From: Cellulomonas sp. HZM
GTDB taxonomy: Bacteria > Actinomycetota > Actinomycetes > Actinomycetales > Cellulomonadaceae
Assembly (NCBI RefSeq): GCF_000708885.1
Contig: NZ_JEOE01000015.1
Location: forward strand, 22,983 to 86,982
Direction of reading: 5' to 3'
DNA: 64,000 nucleotides
Under the pieces are notes generated by a model. It saw only the letters and a list, made by a program, of their open reading frames with translations, did not search any database and was not told the DNA's origin. Position numbers and translations under genes: made by a program. Position 1 is the stretch's first letter. Every line of letters begins with the position of its first letter. Positions 8,196 to 18,594 of the stretch are shown piece by piece.

Positions 8196-8201
8196 TAGGC
8201 T
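8196..8201 (+). promoter_or_regulatory. -10 box of a probable leaderless rsmA promoter
   Basis: TAGGCT fits TANNNT and lies 7 nt before the rsmA ATG with no ribosome-binding site between, as for metG. Confidence 0.5.
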
Positions 8202-8208
8202 CGGGCGC

Positions 8209-9180
8209 ATGTCGACGACCCCCCTGCTCGGTCCCGCGGAGATCCGCGAGCTCGCCGCGCGTGCCGGGGTCCGCCCGACGAAGACGCTCGGGCAGAACTT
8301 CGTGCTCGACGGAGGCACGGTGCGCAAGATCGTGCGGCAGGCGGACGTCGGCGAGGGCGACCGCGTCGTCGAGGTCGGCCCCGGGCTGGGCTCGCTCACG
8401 CTCGGGCTGCTCGAGGCGCGGGCGGACGTCGTCGCGGTCGAGATCGACCCCGTGCTCGCGCGGCTGCTCCCCGAGACGGTCGCGCGCCACGTCCCGGGCC
8501 TGACCGTGCAGGAGGCTGGTGAGCAGGCCGACGGCCACCCCGTCACGGTGCTGCGCGACGAGGCAGGTCGCGACCGGCTCACGATCGTGCTCGCCGACGC
8601 CCTGGACGTCACCGAGCTGCCGGGACCGCCGCCCGTCGCGCTCGTCGCGAACCTGCCCTACAACGTCTCCGTCCCCGTGCTGCTCACGTTCCTCGAGCGG
8701 TTCGCGTCGCTCGAGCGCGGCCTCGTGATGGTGCAGGCCGAGGTCGCGGACCGCCTCGCGGCGCCCCCGGGCAGCCGCACGTACGGCGTGCCGTCGGCGA
8801 AGACGGCCTGGTACGCCGCGGCCCGCCGCACGTCGACCATCGGCCGCTCGGTGTTCTGGCCCGCGCCCAACGTGGACTCCGCGCTGGTCCGGCTCGACCG
8901 CCGCGAGCCCCCGAGCACGACGGCCACGCGCGAGGAGGTGTTCGCCGTCGTCGACGCGGCGTTCGCGCAGCGGCGCAAGATGCTTCGCTCGGCGCTGGCC
9001 GGCCTCGCGGGCTCGTCGGACGCGGCGACCGCGGCCCTGACCGCGGCCGGCGTGGACCCGCAGGACCGCGGCGAGCGGGTGGACGTCGAGGGGTTCGCGC
9101 GCGTCGCCGAGCAGCTCGTCGCCCCCGTGCAGGCGACGGGCGGGAACCTCGGCGGATCGTCTGGCAGGGTGGACGCGTGA
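8209..9180 (+). CDS. rsmA: 16S rRNA (adenine1518/1519-N6,N6)-dimethyltransferase
   Basis: This is KsgA/RsmA, 323 aa, which uses S-adenosylmethionine to dimethylate two adjacent adenines near the 3' end of 16S rRNA during 30S maturation. The start motif [10 protein letters not shown], the SAM-binding [12 protein letters not shown] and the catalytic NLPYNVS are all present. An insertion rich in Glu, Asp and Arg (near residues 100-125) precedes the acidic LADALDV segment. The stop overlaps the ispE start (GTGA), so the two genes are translationally coupled. Confidence 0.96.
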   Translation: MSTTPLLGPAEIRELAARAGVRPTKTLGQNFVLDGGTVRKIVRQADVGEGDRVVEVGPGLGSLTLGLLEARADVVAVEIDPVLARLLPETVARHVPGLTVQEAGEQADGHPVTVLRDEAGRDRLTIVLADALDVTELPGPPPVALVANLPYNVSVPVLLTFLERFASLERGLVMVQAEVADRLAAPPGSRTYGVPSAKTAWYAAARRTSTIGRSVFWPAPNVDSALVRLDRREPPSTTATREEVFAVVDAAFAQRRKMLRSALAGLAGSSDAATAALTAAGVDPQDRGERVDVEGFARVAEQLVAPVQATGGNLGGSSGRVDA

Positions 9181-10115
9181 CGTTGACCCCCGTGGAGCCG
9201 CTGCCCGAGCGCGAGGTGCGGGTCCGGGCCCCCGGGAAGATCAACCTGTCCCTGCGCGTGGGTGCGCGCGAGGAGGACGGCTACCACCCGCTGAGCACCG
9301 TGTTCCAGGCGGTGTCGGTCTTCGAGGAGGTCGTGGCGACGCCCTCGTCGGACCGGACGTTGAGCGTCGCGGGGGTGCAGGCCGACGTCGTCCCGACGGA
9401 CGGCACGAACCTCGCGCTGCGCGCCGTCGAGGTCCTCGCCGGGCACGTCGGGGTCGACGAGGGCGTGCACCTGCACCTCGAGAAGGGCGTGCCCGTCGCG
9501 GGCGGCATGGCGGGCGGCTCCGCCGACGCGGCCGCGGCCCTGCTCGCCTGCGACACCCTCTGGGCCACCGGCCTCAGCCGCGCGGAGCTCATCGAGATCG
9601 CCGCGCACGTCGGCGCCGACGTCCCCTTCCTGCTCATGGGCCACACGGCGGTCGGCCAGGGCCGTGGGCACCTGCTCACGCCCGCGCTCACGCGCGGGGA
9701 CTTCCACTGGGCGTTCGCGGTGCAGGACCGCGGACTGTCGACGAGCGACGTCTACACCCGGTTCGACGAGCTGCACGGCGGCGTGCCCGGCCCGCCCGAC
9801 GGCCAGGACGACGTGCCGCTCATGCACGCGCTGCGCGCAGGCGACCCGCACGCACTCGGCGCCGCGCTGCACAACGACCTGCAGATGGCGTCGCTCGACC
9901 TCGACCCGATGCTCGCCGAGCCGCTCGCGGTCGCGGAGGACGCGGGGGCGCTCGGCGTGATCGTCTCGGGGTCCGGGCCGACCGTCGCGGCGCTCGCGCG
10001 CTCGCGGCAGCACGCGCTCGCGCTCGCGGCGGCGTTCACCGCCTCGGGGGTCGCGGACCGCGTCCTGACCGCATCGGGCCCGGTCGCGGGCGCGCGTGTC
10101 GTGTCGTCGGACTGA
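9177..10115 (+). CDS. ispE: 4-diphosphocytidyl-2-C-methyl-D-erythritol kinase
   Basis: The 312-aa GHMP kinase phosphorylates CDP-methylerythritol with ATP in the MEP pathway to isoprenoids. Visible motifs are APGKINLSL near the N-terminus, the GHMP phosphate loop [17 protein letters not shown], and the C-terminal [10 protein letters not shown]. The GTG start overlaps the rsmA stop by 4 bp, an arrangement conserved in actinobacteria. The product feeds undecaprenyl phosphate, the carrier used by the polysaccharide cluster further along. Confidence 0.95.
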   Translation: MTLTPVEPLPEREVRVRAPGKINLSLRVGAREEDGYHPLSTVFQAVSVFEEVVATPSSDRTLSVAGVQADVVPTDGTNLALRAVEVLAGHVGVDEGVHLHLEKGVPVAGGMAGGSADAAAALLACDTLWATGLSRAELIEIAAHVGADVPFLLMGHTAVGQGRGHLLTPALTRGDFHWAFAVQDRGLSTSDVYTRFDELHGGVPGPPDGQDDVPLMHALRAGDPHALGAALHNDLQMASLDLDPMLAEPLAVAEDAGALGVIVSGSGPTVAALARSRQHALALAAAFTASGVADRVLTASGPVAGARVVSSD

Positions 10116-10168
10116 CGGACCGGCTGACGGACCGCCGGACCGACGGAGGCCCGCTCCCGCATCGCGGG

Positions 10169-10174
10169 TAGCCT
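10169..10174 (+). promoter_or_regulatory. -10 box upstream of the ABC-F gene
   Basis: TAGCCT matches TANNNT and lies 10 nt before the ATG. The transcript would be leaderless or nearly so. Confidence 0.4.
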
Positions 10175-10184
10175 CGGAGCCCTC

Positions 10185-12014
<1,830 letters not shown>

Positions 12015-12038
12015 TCCACCGCCCCCGTCGACGCCACG

Positions 12039-12122
12039 CAACCAGCGGCACTTGTGACAGGAGTGGACTGGTGGGGCCCCGCGGGTTCACTCGAGGCAAC
12101 TCCTGTCACAAGTGCCGCTGAT
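12039..12122. repeat. 84-bp palindromic element, copy C
   Basis: Left arm AACCAGCGGCACTTGTGAC (12039-12057) and right arm GTCACAAGTGCCGCTGATC (12104-12122) match the arms of copies A and B. Here pairing continues inward through AGGAGT/ACTCCT, giving a stem of more than 20 bp. The element sits between the convergent ABC-F and SCO4848-like genes, where it could also stop transcription from both sides. Confidence 0.85.
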
Positions 12123-12143
12123 CCGGCACCGGCTGCGGCTGGT

Positions 12144-12359
12144 TCAGCTCGCGAGCAGCCCCACCGCCGCGACCACCGACGCCGCCGCGATGGTGAGCGC
12201 GATCAGCATGAGCACCAGGTGCACGCGGAAGAACGTCGTGCGCCGCCCGGCCTCGTCGCGCGCACGCGGGTCCGCCGCGATGCGCTGCAGGAAGCGTGGC
12301 CACGCCACGACGTTGAACAGGGCACCGAGGAGCAGCACGACGGCCGCGAACGCGATCAC
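12144..12359 (-). CDS. small SCO4848-like membrane protein
   Basis: A 71-aa protein with two hydrophobic segments (about residues 2-20 and 47-69) separated by a charged, cytosolic-looking loop (WPRFLQRIAADPRARDEAG). The pattern and the TFFRVH motif match the SCO4848 family of small actinobacterial membrane proteins, whose function is unknown. GTG at 12357-12359 is the only start that gives the full first helix. It begins 14 nt after the MarR stop, so the two genes probably form an operon. Confidence 0.7.
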   Translation of the reverse strand: MIAFAAVVLLLGALFNVVAWPRFLQRIAADPRARDEAGRRTTFFRVHLVLMLIALTIAAASVVAAVGLLAS

Positions 12360-12373
12360 GGCTCGAGGGTAGG

Positions 12374-12880
12374 TCAGCTCGCGTCGAACGGGCCGACGAG
12401 GCGGCGCAGCAGGCCGGCGAGCTCGTCGCGGTCGTCGTCGCCGAGGTCCGCGAGCAGTCCGTGCTCGACCGCGAGCAGGTCGGCGAACGCCTCGTCGACG
12501 CGTGCCCGACCAGCCTCGGTGAGCTGGACCAGCACGCCGCGCCGGTCGTCGGGCGACGGGAGCCGCTCGACGAGACCGTGCTCGGCGAGCCGGTCGATGC
12601 GGTTGGTCATGGTGCCGCTCGTGACGAGGGTCTGCGTCAGGAGCGCCCCGGGGGAGAGCCGGTACGGCTCCCCGGCGCGGCGCAGGGCCGAGAGCACGTC
12701 GAACTCCCACGTCTCCAGCCGGTGCCGCTCGAACGCGGTGCGACGCGCGAGGTCGAGGTGCCGAGCGAGGCGCGTGACGCGGGACAGCACCTCGAGCGGG
12801 CGCACGTCCAGGTCGGGCCGCTCGCGGCGCCACGCCGACACGATGCGGTCGACCTCGTCGCGCACGTCGTCGGCTGCCAT
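12374..12880 (-). CDS. MarR-family transcriptional regulator
   Basis: The 168-aa product has the winged-helix fold of MarR proteins: a helical dimerisation start, LETWEFDVLSALRRAG, the recognition helix region TSGTMTNRIDRL, and the wing LPSPDDRRGVLVQLTEAG. Such proteins bind palindromes in their own promoters and respond to small aromatic or phenolic ligands. The downstream membrane protein is the obvious co-regulated partner. The ATG at 12880 is chosen because upstream residues have no family similarity. Confidence 0.88.
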   Translation of the reverse strand: MAADDVRDEVDRIVSAWRRERPDLDVRPLEVLSRVTRLARHLDLARRTAFERHRLETWEFDVLSALRRAGEPYRLSPGALLTQTLVTSGTMTNRIDRLAEHGLVERLPSPDDRRGVLVQLTEAGRARVDEAFADLLAVEHGLLADLGDDDRDELAGLLRRLVGPFDAS

Positions 12881-12934
12881 GCCGCCGAGGTTACTCGACG
12901 TCGAGACACCCGGGCCCTGCGCCACCCGGACGGC

Positions 12935-13576
12935 TCAGCGCGAGCTGTGCCCGGTGAGCTGCGGGCGGCGCTCGAGGCCCTGCAGCCCGTTCCACGCGAG
13001 GTTCACCAGGTGCGCGGCGACCTCCTGCTTGCCAGGTCGGCGCGCGTCGAGCCACCACTGCCCGGTGAGCGCGACCATCCCGACGAGCATCTGGGCGTAG
13101 ATCGGGGCCGCCTTGGGGTCCTGCCCCTGCTGGCGGAACTGGTCTGCGAGCAGGTGCTCGACCTGGGTCGCGACGTCGCCGATGAGGCTCGAGAACGTCC
13201 CGGTCGCCTGCGCGACGGGCGAGTCGCGGACCAGGATCCGGAACCCGTCCTCGTTGGCCTCGATGTACCCGAGCAGCGCGAGCGCGGTCCGCTCGACGAG
13301 CACCTTGGGGTGCCCGCCCTCCTCGAGCGCGCCGGTCAGCGCGCCGGTCAGGCCCTGGATCTCCCGGTCGACGACGACCGCGTAGACCCCCTCCTTGCCG
13401 CCGAAGTGCTCGTACACGACGGGCTTGGACACCTCGGCGCGCGCGGCGATCTCCTCGACGCTCGTCCCCTCGAACCCCTTCTCGGCGAACAGCCGGCGAG
13501 ACACGTCGAGCAGCTGCGCACGGCGCTGCACGCCGGTCATGCGCGAGCGGGGCGCGCGCTTCGGCTCGGGGGGCAT
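12935..13576 (-). CDS. TetR-family transcriptional regulator
   Basis: The 213-aa product begins with a Pro/Arg-rich tail and then a TetR helix-turn-helix (LFAEKGFEGTSVEEIAA, SKPVVYEHFGGKEG). The C-terminal ligand domain contains WWLDARRPGKQEVAAHLVNLAW, a pattern seen in actinobacterial TetR regulators of the fatty-acid/envelope type. The target is unknown. Start is ATG 13574-13576. An internal Met 13 residues in is also possible. The neighbours give no clear effector. Confidence 0.88.
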   Translation of the reverse strand: MPPEPKRAPRSRMTGVQRRAQLLDVSRRLFAEKGFEGTSVEEIAARAEVSKPVVYEHFGGKEGVYAVVVDREIQGLTGALTGALEEGGHPKVLVERTALALLGYIEANEDGFRILVRDSPVAQATGTFSSLIGDVATQVEHLLADQFRQQGQDPKAAPIYAQMLVGMVALTGQWWLDARRPGKQEVAAHLVNLAWNGLQGLERRPQLTGHSSR

Positions 13577-13704
13577 GGGGTCATCATGCCGTGCGGGCCT
13601 GCCGGCCGGGGTGCGGGTCCACGGCCCGGCAGGCCGGTCGCGACGTCGCGCGCCGCGCAGGGCTGGCAGACTTGGCCGCCGACGAGCGCCGCGCCGCTCG
13701 TCGT

Positions 13705-13776
13705 TCCGCCCTGGTGTAACGGCAGCACGCCGGCCTTTGGAGCCGTGCAGTCCAGGTTCGAATCCTGGGGGCGGAG
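13705..13776 (+). tRNA. tRNA-Gln (anticodon UUG)
   Basis: The 72-nt cloverleaf has acceptor stem TCCGCCC/GGGCGGA, D arm GTG...CAC, anticodon loop CTTTGGA giving UUG, and T arm CCAGG-TTCGAAT-CCTGG. The discriminator is G, as in bacterial tRNA-Gln. CCA is not encoded. The gene lies alone in the 401-bp gap 13577-13977 with a palindrome just downstream. No integrase is visible, so there is no evidence for use as an attachment site. Confidence 0.93.
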
Positions 13777-13846
13777 CCGAGGGGTTTCGCCCGTCGCCGG
13801 CGCGCCGTCCCGCGCGCCGCGCGCGGTCCGCGGCTGGCACGGTTCC

Positions 13847-13916
13847 GCGAGTGCGCCAGTTTCGGTCGAGTGCGCGGGTCTGGACCTCGACTCTCGTCCA
13901 GAACTGGCGCACTCGC
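13847..13916. repeat. 70-bp palindromic element of a second type, downstream of tRNA-Gln
   Basis: GCGAGTGCGCCAGTT (13847-13861) and AACTGGCGCACTCGC (13902-13916) are perfect inverted copies. The centre contains a second inverted pair, TCTGGAC (13879-13885) with GTCCAGA (13896-13902). Arms differ from those of the 84-bp family. It may terminate the tRNA transcript or be a separate dispersed repeat. Confidence 0.75.
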
Positions 13917-13977
13917 CGACGCACGGCGCCCCGGCCGCGGGTCGGGCCCGGGCCCGCGGGGCTGCCCGCGAGCGCGG

Positions 13978-14751
13978 TCAGGCCGCGGTGCGGTGCACGG
14001 CGCGGCGGACCAGGGTCCACGCCGCGGCCAGCCCGACGAGCGCCAGCACGCCCAGCGCCGCCGTGAGCGCCACGCCGCCCGCTGACATGCCCCCGCTCCC
14101 GGTGCACGTCGTCTGCGTGTCGATGCCGGACGTGACGGTGCTGCACTGCTGCCCGGCCGTCGCGACCGAGAGCACGGTCCACAGCGCGATCCCGGGCAGC
14201 GGGACCAGGAAGGTCGCCGCGACCTTCTCGCCCGGGGTCCACACGCGTGAGACCCACACCATGACGAGCCCCGCGACCAGCAGGACCACGGGGACGACGA
14301 AGCCGACGAGCAGGCCGCCGACCAGTACGAGCACGATCGCGAGCACGGGCACCCATGCCGGGGTCCGCCGGTCGGGCGCGGTGCGCTCGGCTGGTGCGGT
14401 GCGCTCGGCGAGCTGGTCGCCCGCGGCCTCGGCGGCGATCGCCAGCGGGTCGCCCAGCTCGCGGATCGCGGCGTCGACGGCGGTGTCCACCGCAGCGTCG
14501 TCGGGACCTGATCCGGTCGCTGAACCTGCCGCTGGACCCGCCGGGGTGCCGGTCGCTGAACCTGCCGCTGGACCCGCCGCTGAGCCGGCAGCCGCGCCGG
14601 TCGCCGAGGCGATCGCCGCGAGCAGGTGCTCGCGGAGCCCGTCCACGATCTCGCCGCGGTCGTCGACGCCGCGCGCGGCCAGCGCCGCGTCCACGTCGGC
14701 CAGGTAGCGCTCGGCGCGCTCGTTGGCGCGGCCGACCCCAGAGATCCCCAT
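13978..14751 (-). CDS. HAAS-domain membrane protein partnered with PadR
   Basis: The 257-aa product has an N-terminal helical HAAS-type domain (RYLADVDAALA, EIVDGLREHLLAAI, IRELGDPLAIAAEAAG). This is interrupted by a Gly/Ala/Ser/Thr-rich insert of about 30 residues, followed by four or so membrane helices. HAAS proteins are typically encoded next to PadR-like repressors and are thought to act as membrane partners of them. The ATG overlaps the PadR stop (ATGA). The low-complexity insert is encoded by two near-identical 28-bp direct repeats at about 14517 and 14551, which suggests slippage. Confidence 0.75.
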   Translation of the reverse strand: MGISGVGRANERAERYLADVDAALAARGVDDRGEIVDGLREHLLAAIASATGAAAGSAAGPAAGSATGTPAGPAAGSATGSGPDDAAVDTAVDAAIRELGDPLAIAAEAAGDQLAERTAPAERTAPDRRTPAWVPVLAIVLVLVGGLLVGFVVPVVLLVAGLVMVWVSRVWTPGEKVAATFLVPLPGIALWTVLSVATAGQQCSTVTSGIDTQTTCTGSGGMSAGGVALTAALGVLALVGLAAAWTLVRRAVHRTAA

Positions 14752-15089
14752 CAGCTCTTCCCCTCGGACAGTGCCGTGTTGACGGCGTGGTGGAACGGCA
14801 CCCAGGCGGCCTCGAACTCCGCGAGCGCGGAGACGCCCTCGGGCGTGAGCCCGTAGTAGCGGCGCGGCGGACCCTCGGTGGACTCGCGCCAGGACGTCTC
14901 GACGAGTCCGCCCTTGCGCAGCCGAGCGAGCAGCGGGTACAGCGTCCCGGCGCTCGCGAGCAGCGTGCCCTCGAGCTCGCGCGCGATGTCGAAGCCGTAC
15001 CGCTCGCCGGAACGCAGCGACGCGAGGACGCAGTACTCGACGACCCCGCGCCGCAGGTTCGCGAGCACCTGTGCCTGACCAGGTAACAT
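14751..15089 (-). CDS. PadR-family transcriptional repressor
   Basis: The 112-aa protein has the PadR winged helix: LRRGVVEYCVLASL, ERYGFDIARELEG, SAGTLYPLLARLRKGGLV, and PPRRYYGLTPEG. PadR proteins repress their own operon and respond to envelope or small-molecule signals. ATG at 15089 is chosen because a TAGCGT -10 box ends 7 nt upstream, giving a leaderless mRNA. An in-frame GTG at 15098 is an alternative. It is translationally coupled to the HAAS membrane protein. Confidence 0.88.
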   Translation of the reverse strand: MLPGQAQVLANLRRGVVEYCVLASLRSGERYGFDIARELEGTLLASAGTLYPLLARLRKGGLVETSWRESTEGPPRRYYGLTPEGVSALAEFEAAWVPFHHAVNTALSEGKS

Positions 15090-15106
15090 GCGACGCACGC
15101 TACCTG
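15080..15106 (-). promoter_or_regulatory. inverted repeat over the padR promoter and start, candidate operator
   Basis: CAGGTA (15080-15085) and TACCTG (15101-15106) are inverted copies 15 bp apart. They span the TAGCGT -10 box (minus strand) and the ATG. A repressor bound here would block both RNA polymerase and the start. Self-regulation by the PadR protein is inferred from position. Confidence 0.45.
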
Positions 15107-15264
15107 ACGACGTGCGATTCCGGAAGTCGCCGCTGCGAGGCCCCGTCAGGCCTGCTCGGCCCGCTCGTCGAGCGAGCGCGTGCGGCCTGAGAGCGTGCCG
15201 TCGACGTTCGACTCTCGGGCCGAACCCATGCGCTCGGCAGCTGGCGCGCGCAGCGGGCGGGGCG

Positions 15265-15540
15265 TCAGGCCGGGTCCGGGTGGGAGCGGGGCAGGCGGCT
15301 GGCCGGGAGGATCGCCATCGCGCTCACGCCTCCGATCGCTCGTCGCGCGGCTCATCGGAGCCGGGTGGACCACGTCTCGTGCCGGGAGCCTGCGGAGGAG
15401 GGCGACGTGGCCGAGGTCCTGGCGCGCGCACATCCGCCGAAGACGATCTGGTTGATGTCGGCGGTCAACTCCGTGGGCTTTTCGATCTGGCTGGTCAGGG
15501 GGATCGCGACACGAGATCGTGCCAGCATCGTCGCCGCGGC
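15265..15540 (-). pseudogene. decayed 3' fragment of an MFS transporter gene
   Basis: In one minus-strand frame the sequence reads GVSAMAILPASRLPRS before a stop at 15265. This is nearly the same as the C-terminus of the intact MFS transporter next door (GVSATAILPASRLPRY). Upstream in the same frame are an in-frame stop (15352) and a DINQIVFGG stretch comparable to the intact protein's DQVNFVSN region. It is probably the remnant of a tandem MFS paralogue. I see no other gene between 15107 and 15706. Confidence 0.6.
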
Positions 15541-15706
15541 GGGGGGCCGATGATCCCTCACCACCGGGGGCCTCTCGCACACCGCCACCATGACTCGCCA
15601 CCGAGCGACGGCCAGGCCCGTGAGAGCGAGGGTCTGATACCGGCGCACTCTCCGGCCGCGGGTCGGCGCAGCCGCCGTCGGACGTGGCGTCAGGCGGGTG
15701 CCCGCA

Positions 15707-17356
15707 TCAGGCGGGTTCCGGGTCCCGGTCGCGGGACGGGTCCGGGATCTCGTCCGGGCGGTAGCGGGGCAGCCGGCTGGCCGGGAGGATCGCGGTCGCG
15801 CTCACGCCGGCCAGGATCAGGAGCCCGAGGCGCAGGGTGTCGAGCCGCGCCTGCTCGTTGAGCGCGACCGCGGCGTCGACCTGGGCGGCGTCGGCGGTGG
15901 TACCTGCCAGCACCGAGCGCAGGTCGTCGTTGCTGACGAAGTTGACCTGGTCGAGGTCCACCTGGGCGACGAGCGACGGCGGCAGATCGGGGTGCTCGAT
16001 CACCGCGCGGCCCACGGTGATGCCGAGCACCGTGACGAGCAGGGCGCCTGCGAGAGCGGTGCCCACGGCGGACGCGAGGTTCTGCGTCGTCCCGCGGATC
16101 GAGCCCACGTCCCCCGCGAGCCGCTTGGGCGCCGCGGTGACGAGCACGTTGAACACGAGCGTGACGAGCGCCCCCTGCCCGACGCCGAACACGATGAGGC
16201 CGAGGATCGTCGGCAGCGTCTCCCAGTTGTTCGTCACGACGAGCGAGAGCCACGCGAGCGCGACCGTGGTGAGCGTGAACCCGAAGACACCGATCGTGCG
16301 CGGCGGGTACGTCTTGTAGAACCGGACGACGAGCGTCGCGGTGACGAACACCGTGAGGTTGAACGGGATCATCGCGAGCGAGGTGTCGAACGGCGTACGC
16401 CCCTGCACGATCTGGATGTACAGCGGCACCGTGAAGTTGAGCGCGGCCTCGAGCGCGACGACGACGAACATCGCGTACACCGCCGCTCGCTCGCTGGGCC
16501 GCCGCAGCACGGACAGGTCGACGAGCGGCACGCGGCCTGCCCGCGCACGCCGGCGCGTCCACCAGAAGAACGTCTGCCCCAGCACCACGCCGAGCACCAC
16601 GAGCAGCGGCGCGGGGGAGACGCCCGCGACGTCGAACGGCGCGCCCGGCGACGCGACGAGGATGCCCCAGCCGTTGAGGTTGTTGAACCCGAGCGTGAGC
16701 GCCACGATCGCGGCACCGATGAGCAGCGCGGCCACTGCGTCGATGGTGATGCCCGGGTCGCCGCGGTCGGCGCGCAGCTTGAAGCTGAACACGAACACGG
16801 TGACGGCGAGCGCGAGGACCACCCCGAACACTGGGCGCCAGCCGACGAGCGTGCCGAGCGCGCCGCCGAGGAAGAACGCGGTCATGCCCGAGACCGCGCG
16901 CGCGGAGCCGAGCGACCCGATCGCGGTCGCCTGCTGCGGGCCGCGGTAGTTCTCGGCGATGAGCGCGACCAGTGCCGGCACGATGATCGCCGCGGACGCG
17001 CCCGCGAGGGCCTGGCCGGCGATCGCCCACCCGATCGAGGGCGAGACGATCATGAGCACCGCGGACGCAGCGAACAGCGCGACGACGATCCGGAACGCGA
17101 GCAGCCACCCGATGCGCTGGCCGAGCTTGGCCCCGGTCATGACGAGCGCCGCGACCGCGAGCCCGTACATGACGATCGTCGTGCTCGCGGACGTGGGTGG
17201 GACGCCGAAGTCGTCGACCATGCCGCCGAGCGAGACCGGCAGCGCGGCGACGTTGAACGACATGAGCACCTGCGCGAGGAAGAGCCCGACGAGCGGGGTC
17301 CAGGACCGGCGCTCCTCGGCACCCGCAGGAGCGGGCTCGGGTGTCGTCGTGCTCAT
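15707..17356 (-). CDS. MFS transporter, DHA2/14-TMS drug-efflux-like
   Basis: The 549-aa membrane protein has about 14 hydrophobic segments, as in the DHA2 family of proton-driven exporters. The N-terminal half carries a GAKLGQRIGW loop between TM2 and TM3, and an extracytoplasmic loop rich in Asp/Asn lies near residues 455-510. The ATG overlaps the stop of the glutaminase gene (ATGA), so the pair is an operon transcribed leftward. The substrate is unknown; coupling to a glutaminase could suggest an amino acid or a toxic compound. A decayed C-terminal copy lies just downstream. Confidence 0.85.
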   Translation of the reverse strand: MSTTTPEPAPAGAEERRSWTPLVGLFLAQVLMSFNVAALPVSLGGMVDDFGVPPTSASTTIVMYGLAVAALVMTGAKLGQRIGWLLAFRIVVALFAASAVLMIVSPSIGWAIAGQALAGASAAIIVPALVALIAENYRGPQQATAIGSLGSARAVSGMTAFFLGGALGTLVGWRPVFGVVLALAVTVFVFSFKLRADRGDPGITIDAVAALLIGAAIVALTLGFNNLNGWGILVASPGAPFDVAGVSPAPLLVVLGVVLGQTFFWWTRRRARAGRVPLVDLSVLRRPSERAAVYAMFVVVALEAALNFTVPLYIQIVQGRTPFDTSLAMIPFNLTVFVTATLVVRFYKTYPPRTIGVFGFTLTTVALAWLSLVVTNNWETLPTILGLIVFGVGQGALVTLVFNVLVTAAPKRLAGDVGSIRGTTQNLASAVGTALAGALLVTVLGITVGRAVIEHPDLPPSLVAQVDLDQVNFVSNDDLRSVLAGTTADAAQVDAAVALNEQARLDTLRLGLLILAGVSATAILPASRLPRYRPDEIPDPSRDRDPEPA

Positions 17357-18387
17357 GCGGGCTCCTCGGGTGAGGTCGGGCGGGTGGGGACGTGCACGGA
17401 CGACGCGAAGACGTTGAGCCCGAGCGCGCGCGAGAGGTACGCGGTGGCGCGCTGCCCGCGCACGCTGTTGCCGGCCGGGTCGAGCAGCGGCGAGTAGGTG
17501 CCGATCGCGCCCTTGCCGGGGCTGACCGCGACGATCCCGCCCGCCACGCCCGACTTGGCCGGCAGCCCGACGTCGAACAGCCACTCGCCCGAGCGCTCGT
17601 ACATCCCGGTCGAGGCGAGCACGGCCAGCGTGTCGGTCGCGACCTGCTCCGAGACGACGCGCTCGCCGGTCACGGGGTTGACCCCGCCGTCGGCGAGGGT
17701 CGCGCCCATCACGGCGAGGTCGTGCGCGTCGACGAGCAGCGAGCACTGCCGCGTGTACACGTCGACGACGTCGAGCGGGTCGGCCTCGATGCGCCCGTAG
17801 CTCTCCAGCAGGCGCGCGATCGCCTTGTTGCGCGAGTTCGTCGCCGCCTCCGACGTGTACACGACCTCGTCGACCTCGAGGCGCCGGCCGGCGAACCGCG
17901 ACAGCCCGTCGACGACGGCCTCCCACTGCTCGTCGGGTCCGTCCCCCTCGACGAGCGCGGTCGTCGCGATCGCTCCGGCGTTGACCATCGGGTTGCGCGG
18001 GTGGCCGCCGTGCAGCTCGACGGCCATGACCGAGTTGAACGCGAGGCCGGTGTTGTCGACGCCGATGCGCTCGCGCAAGTGTGCGTGGCCGAGCCGCTCG
18101 GAGACGAGCGCGTAGACGAACGCCTTGGAGATCGACTGGATCGAGAACCGGGTGGTCGTCGCGCCCGCCGCGTGCTCGCGGCCGTCGGCGTCCACGACGC
18201 ACACCCCGAACGCGGCCGGGTCAGCCTGGGCGAGCACCGGGATGTAGTCGGCCAGCACCCCGGAGGAGTCGTCCGCGTAGCGCGCGTGCGCCGCCACGAC
18301 GAGCTCCTCGACCTGGTCCCAGCCGGGCAGCGCACCGGTCGAGACCGCCTGCGCGACGTCGCCGACGACATCGATCCTCGAGTCCAC
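17353..18387 (-). CDS. glsA: glutaminase A
   Basis: The 344-aa enzyme hydrolyses glutamine to glutamate and ammonia in the cytoplasm. It belongs to the serine-dependent beta-lactamase-like glutaminase family: the SIQSISK motif carries the catalytic Ser-x-x-Lys, and NPMVNAGAI, SEAATNSRNKAIA and the late KSGVAGGIVAVSPGKGAIG are all family signatures. GTG at 18385-18387 is preferred because a GAGGGAGA ribosome site lies just upstream. No STAS or ankyrin extension is present. It is divergent from glmU across a 207-bp gap. Confidence 0.92.
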   Translation of the reverse strand: MDSRIDVVGDVAQAVSTGALPGWDQVEELVVAAHARYADDSSGVLADYIPVLAQADPAAFGVCVVDADGREHAAGATTTRFSIQSISKAFVYALVSERLGHAHLRERIGVDNTGLAFNSVMAVELHGGHPRNPMVNAGAIATTALVEGDGPDEQWEAVVDGLSRFAGRRLEVDEVVYTSEAATNSRNKAIARLLESYGRIEADPLDVVDVYTRQCSLLVDAHDLAVMGATLADGGVNPVTGERVVSEQVATDTLAVLASTGMYERSGEWLFDVGLPAKSGVAGGIVAVSPGKGAIGTYSPLLDPAGNSVRGQRATAYLSRALGLNVFASSVHVPTRPTSPEEPA

Positions 18388-18529
18388 GCGTCTCCCTCGT
18401 CGTCGCACCACACCGGCGTCCCGTCGAGCGCCATCCTGCCCTCGGGCACCGACACAGGGAATGGGTGACGCCACATCTCGGGACGGCTACCGACCTGCCC
18501 GCCCGTCGGGTGGCCGCCCTGCGCGACGG

Positions 18530-18535
18530 TAGAGT
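18530..18535 (+). promoter_or_regulatory. -10 box of the glmU promoter
   Basis: TAGAGT fits TANNNT and lies 59 nt before the GTG start of glmU, which has a GAGGAG ribosome site at 18580-18585. Confidence 0.4.
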
Positions 18536-18594
18536 GACCGTGCGCCACGAACCGCCGCCCGCTCGTCGGGCAGACCCGCGAGGAGCACTCCCTG

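Noticed and set aside
13705..13916. tRNA-Gln as attachment site of an integrative element.
   Set aside because: No integrase, no duplicated tRNA 3' end and no phage or plasmid genes nearby.
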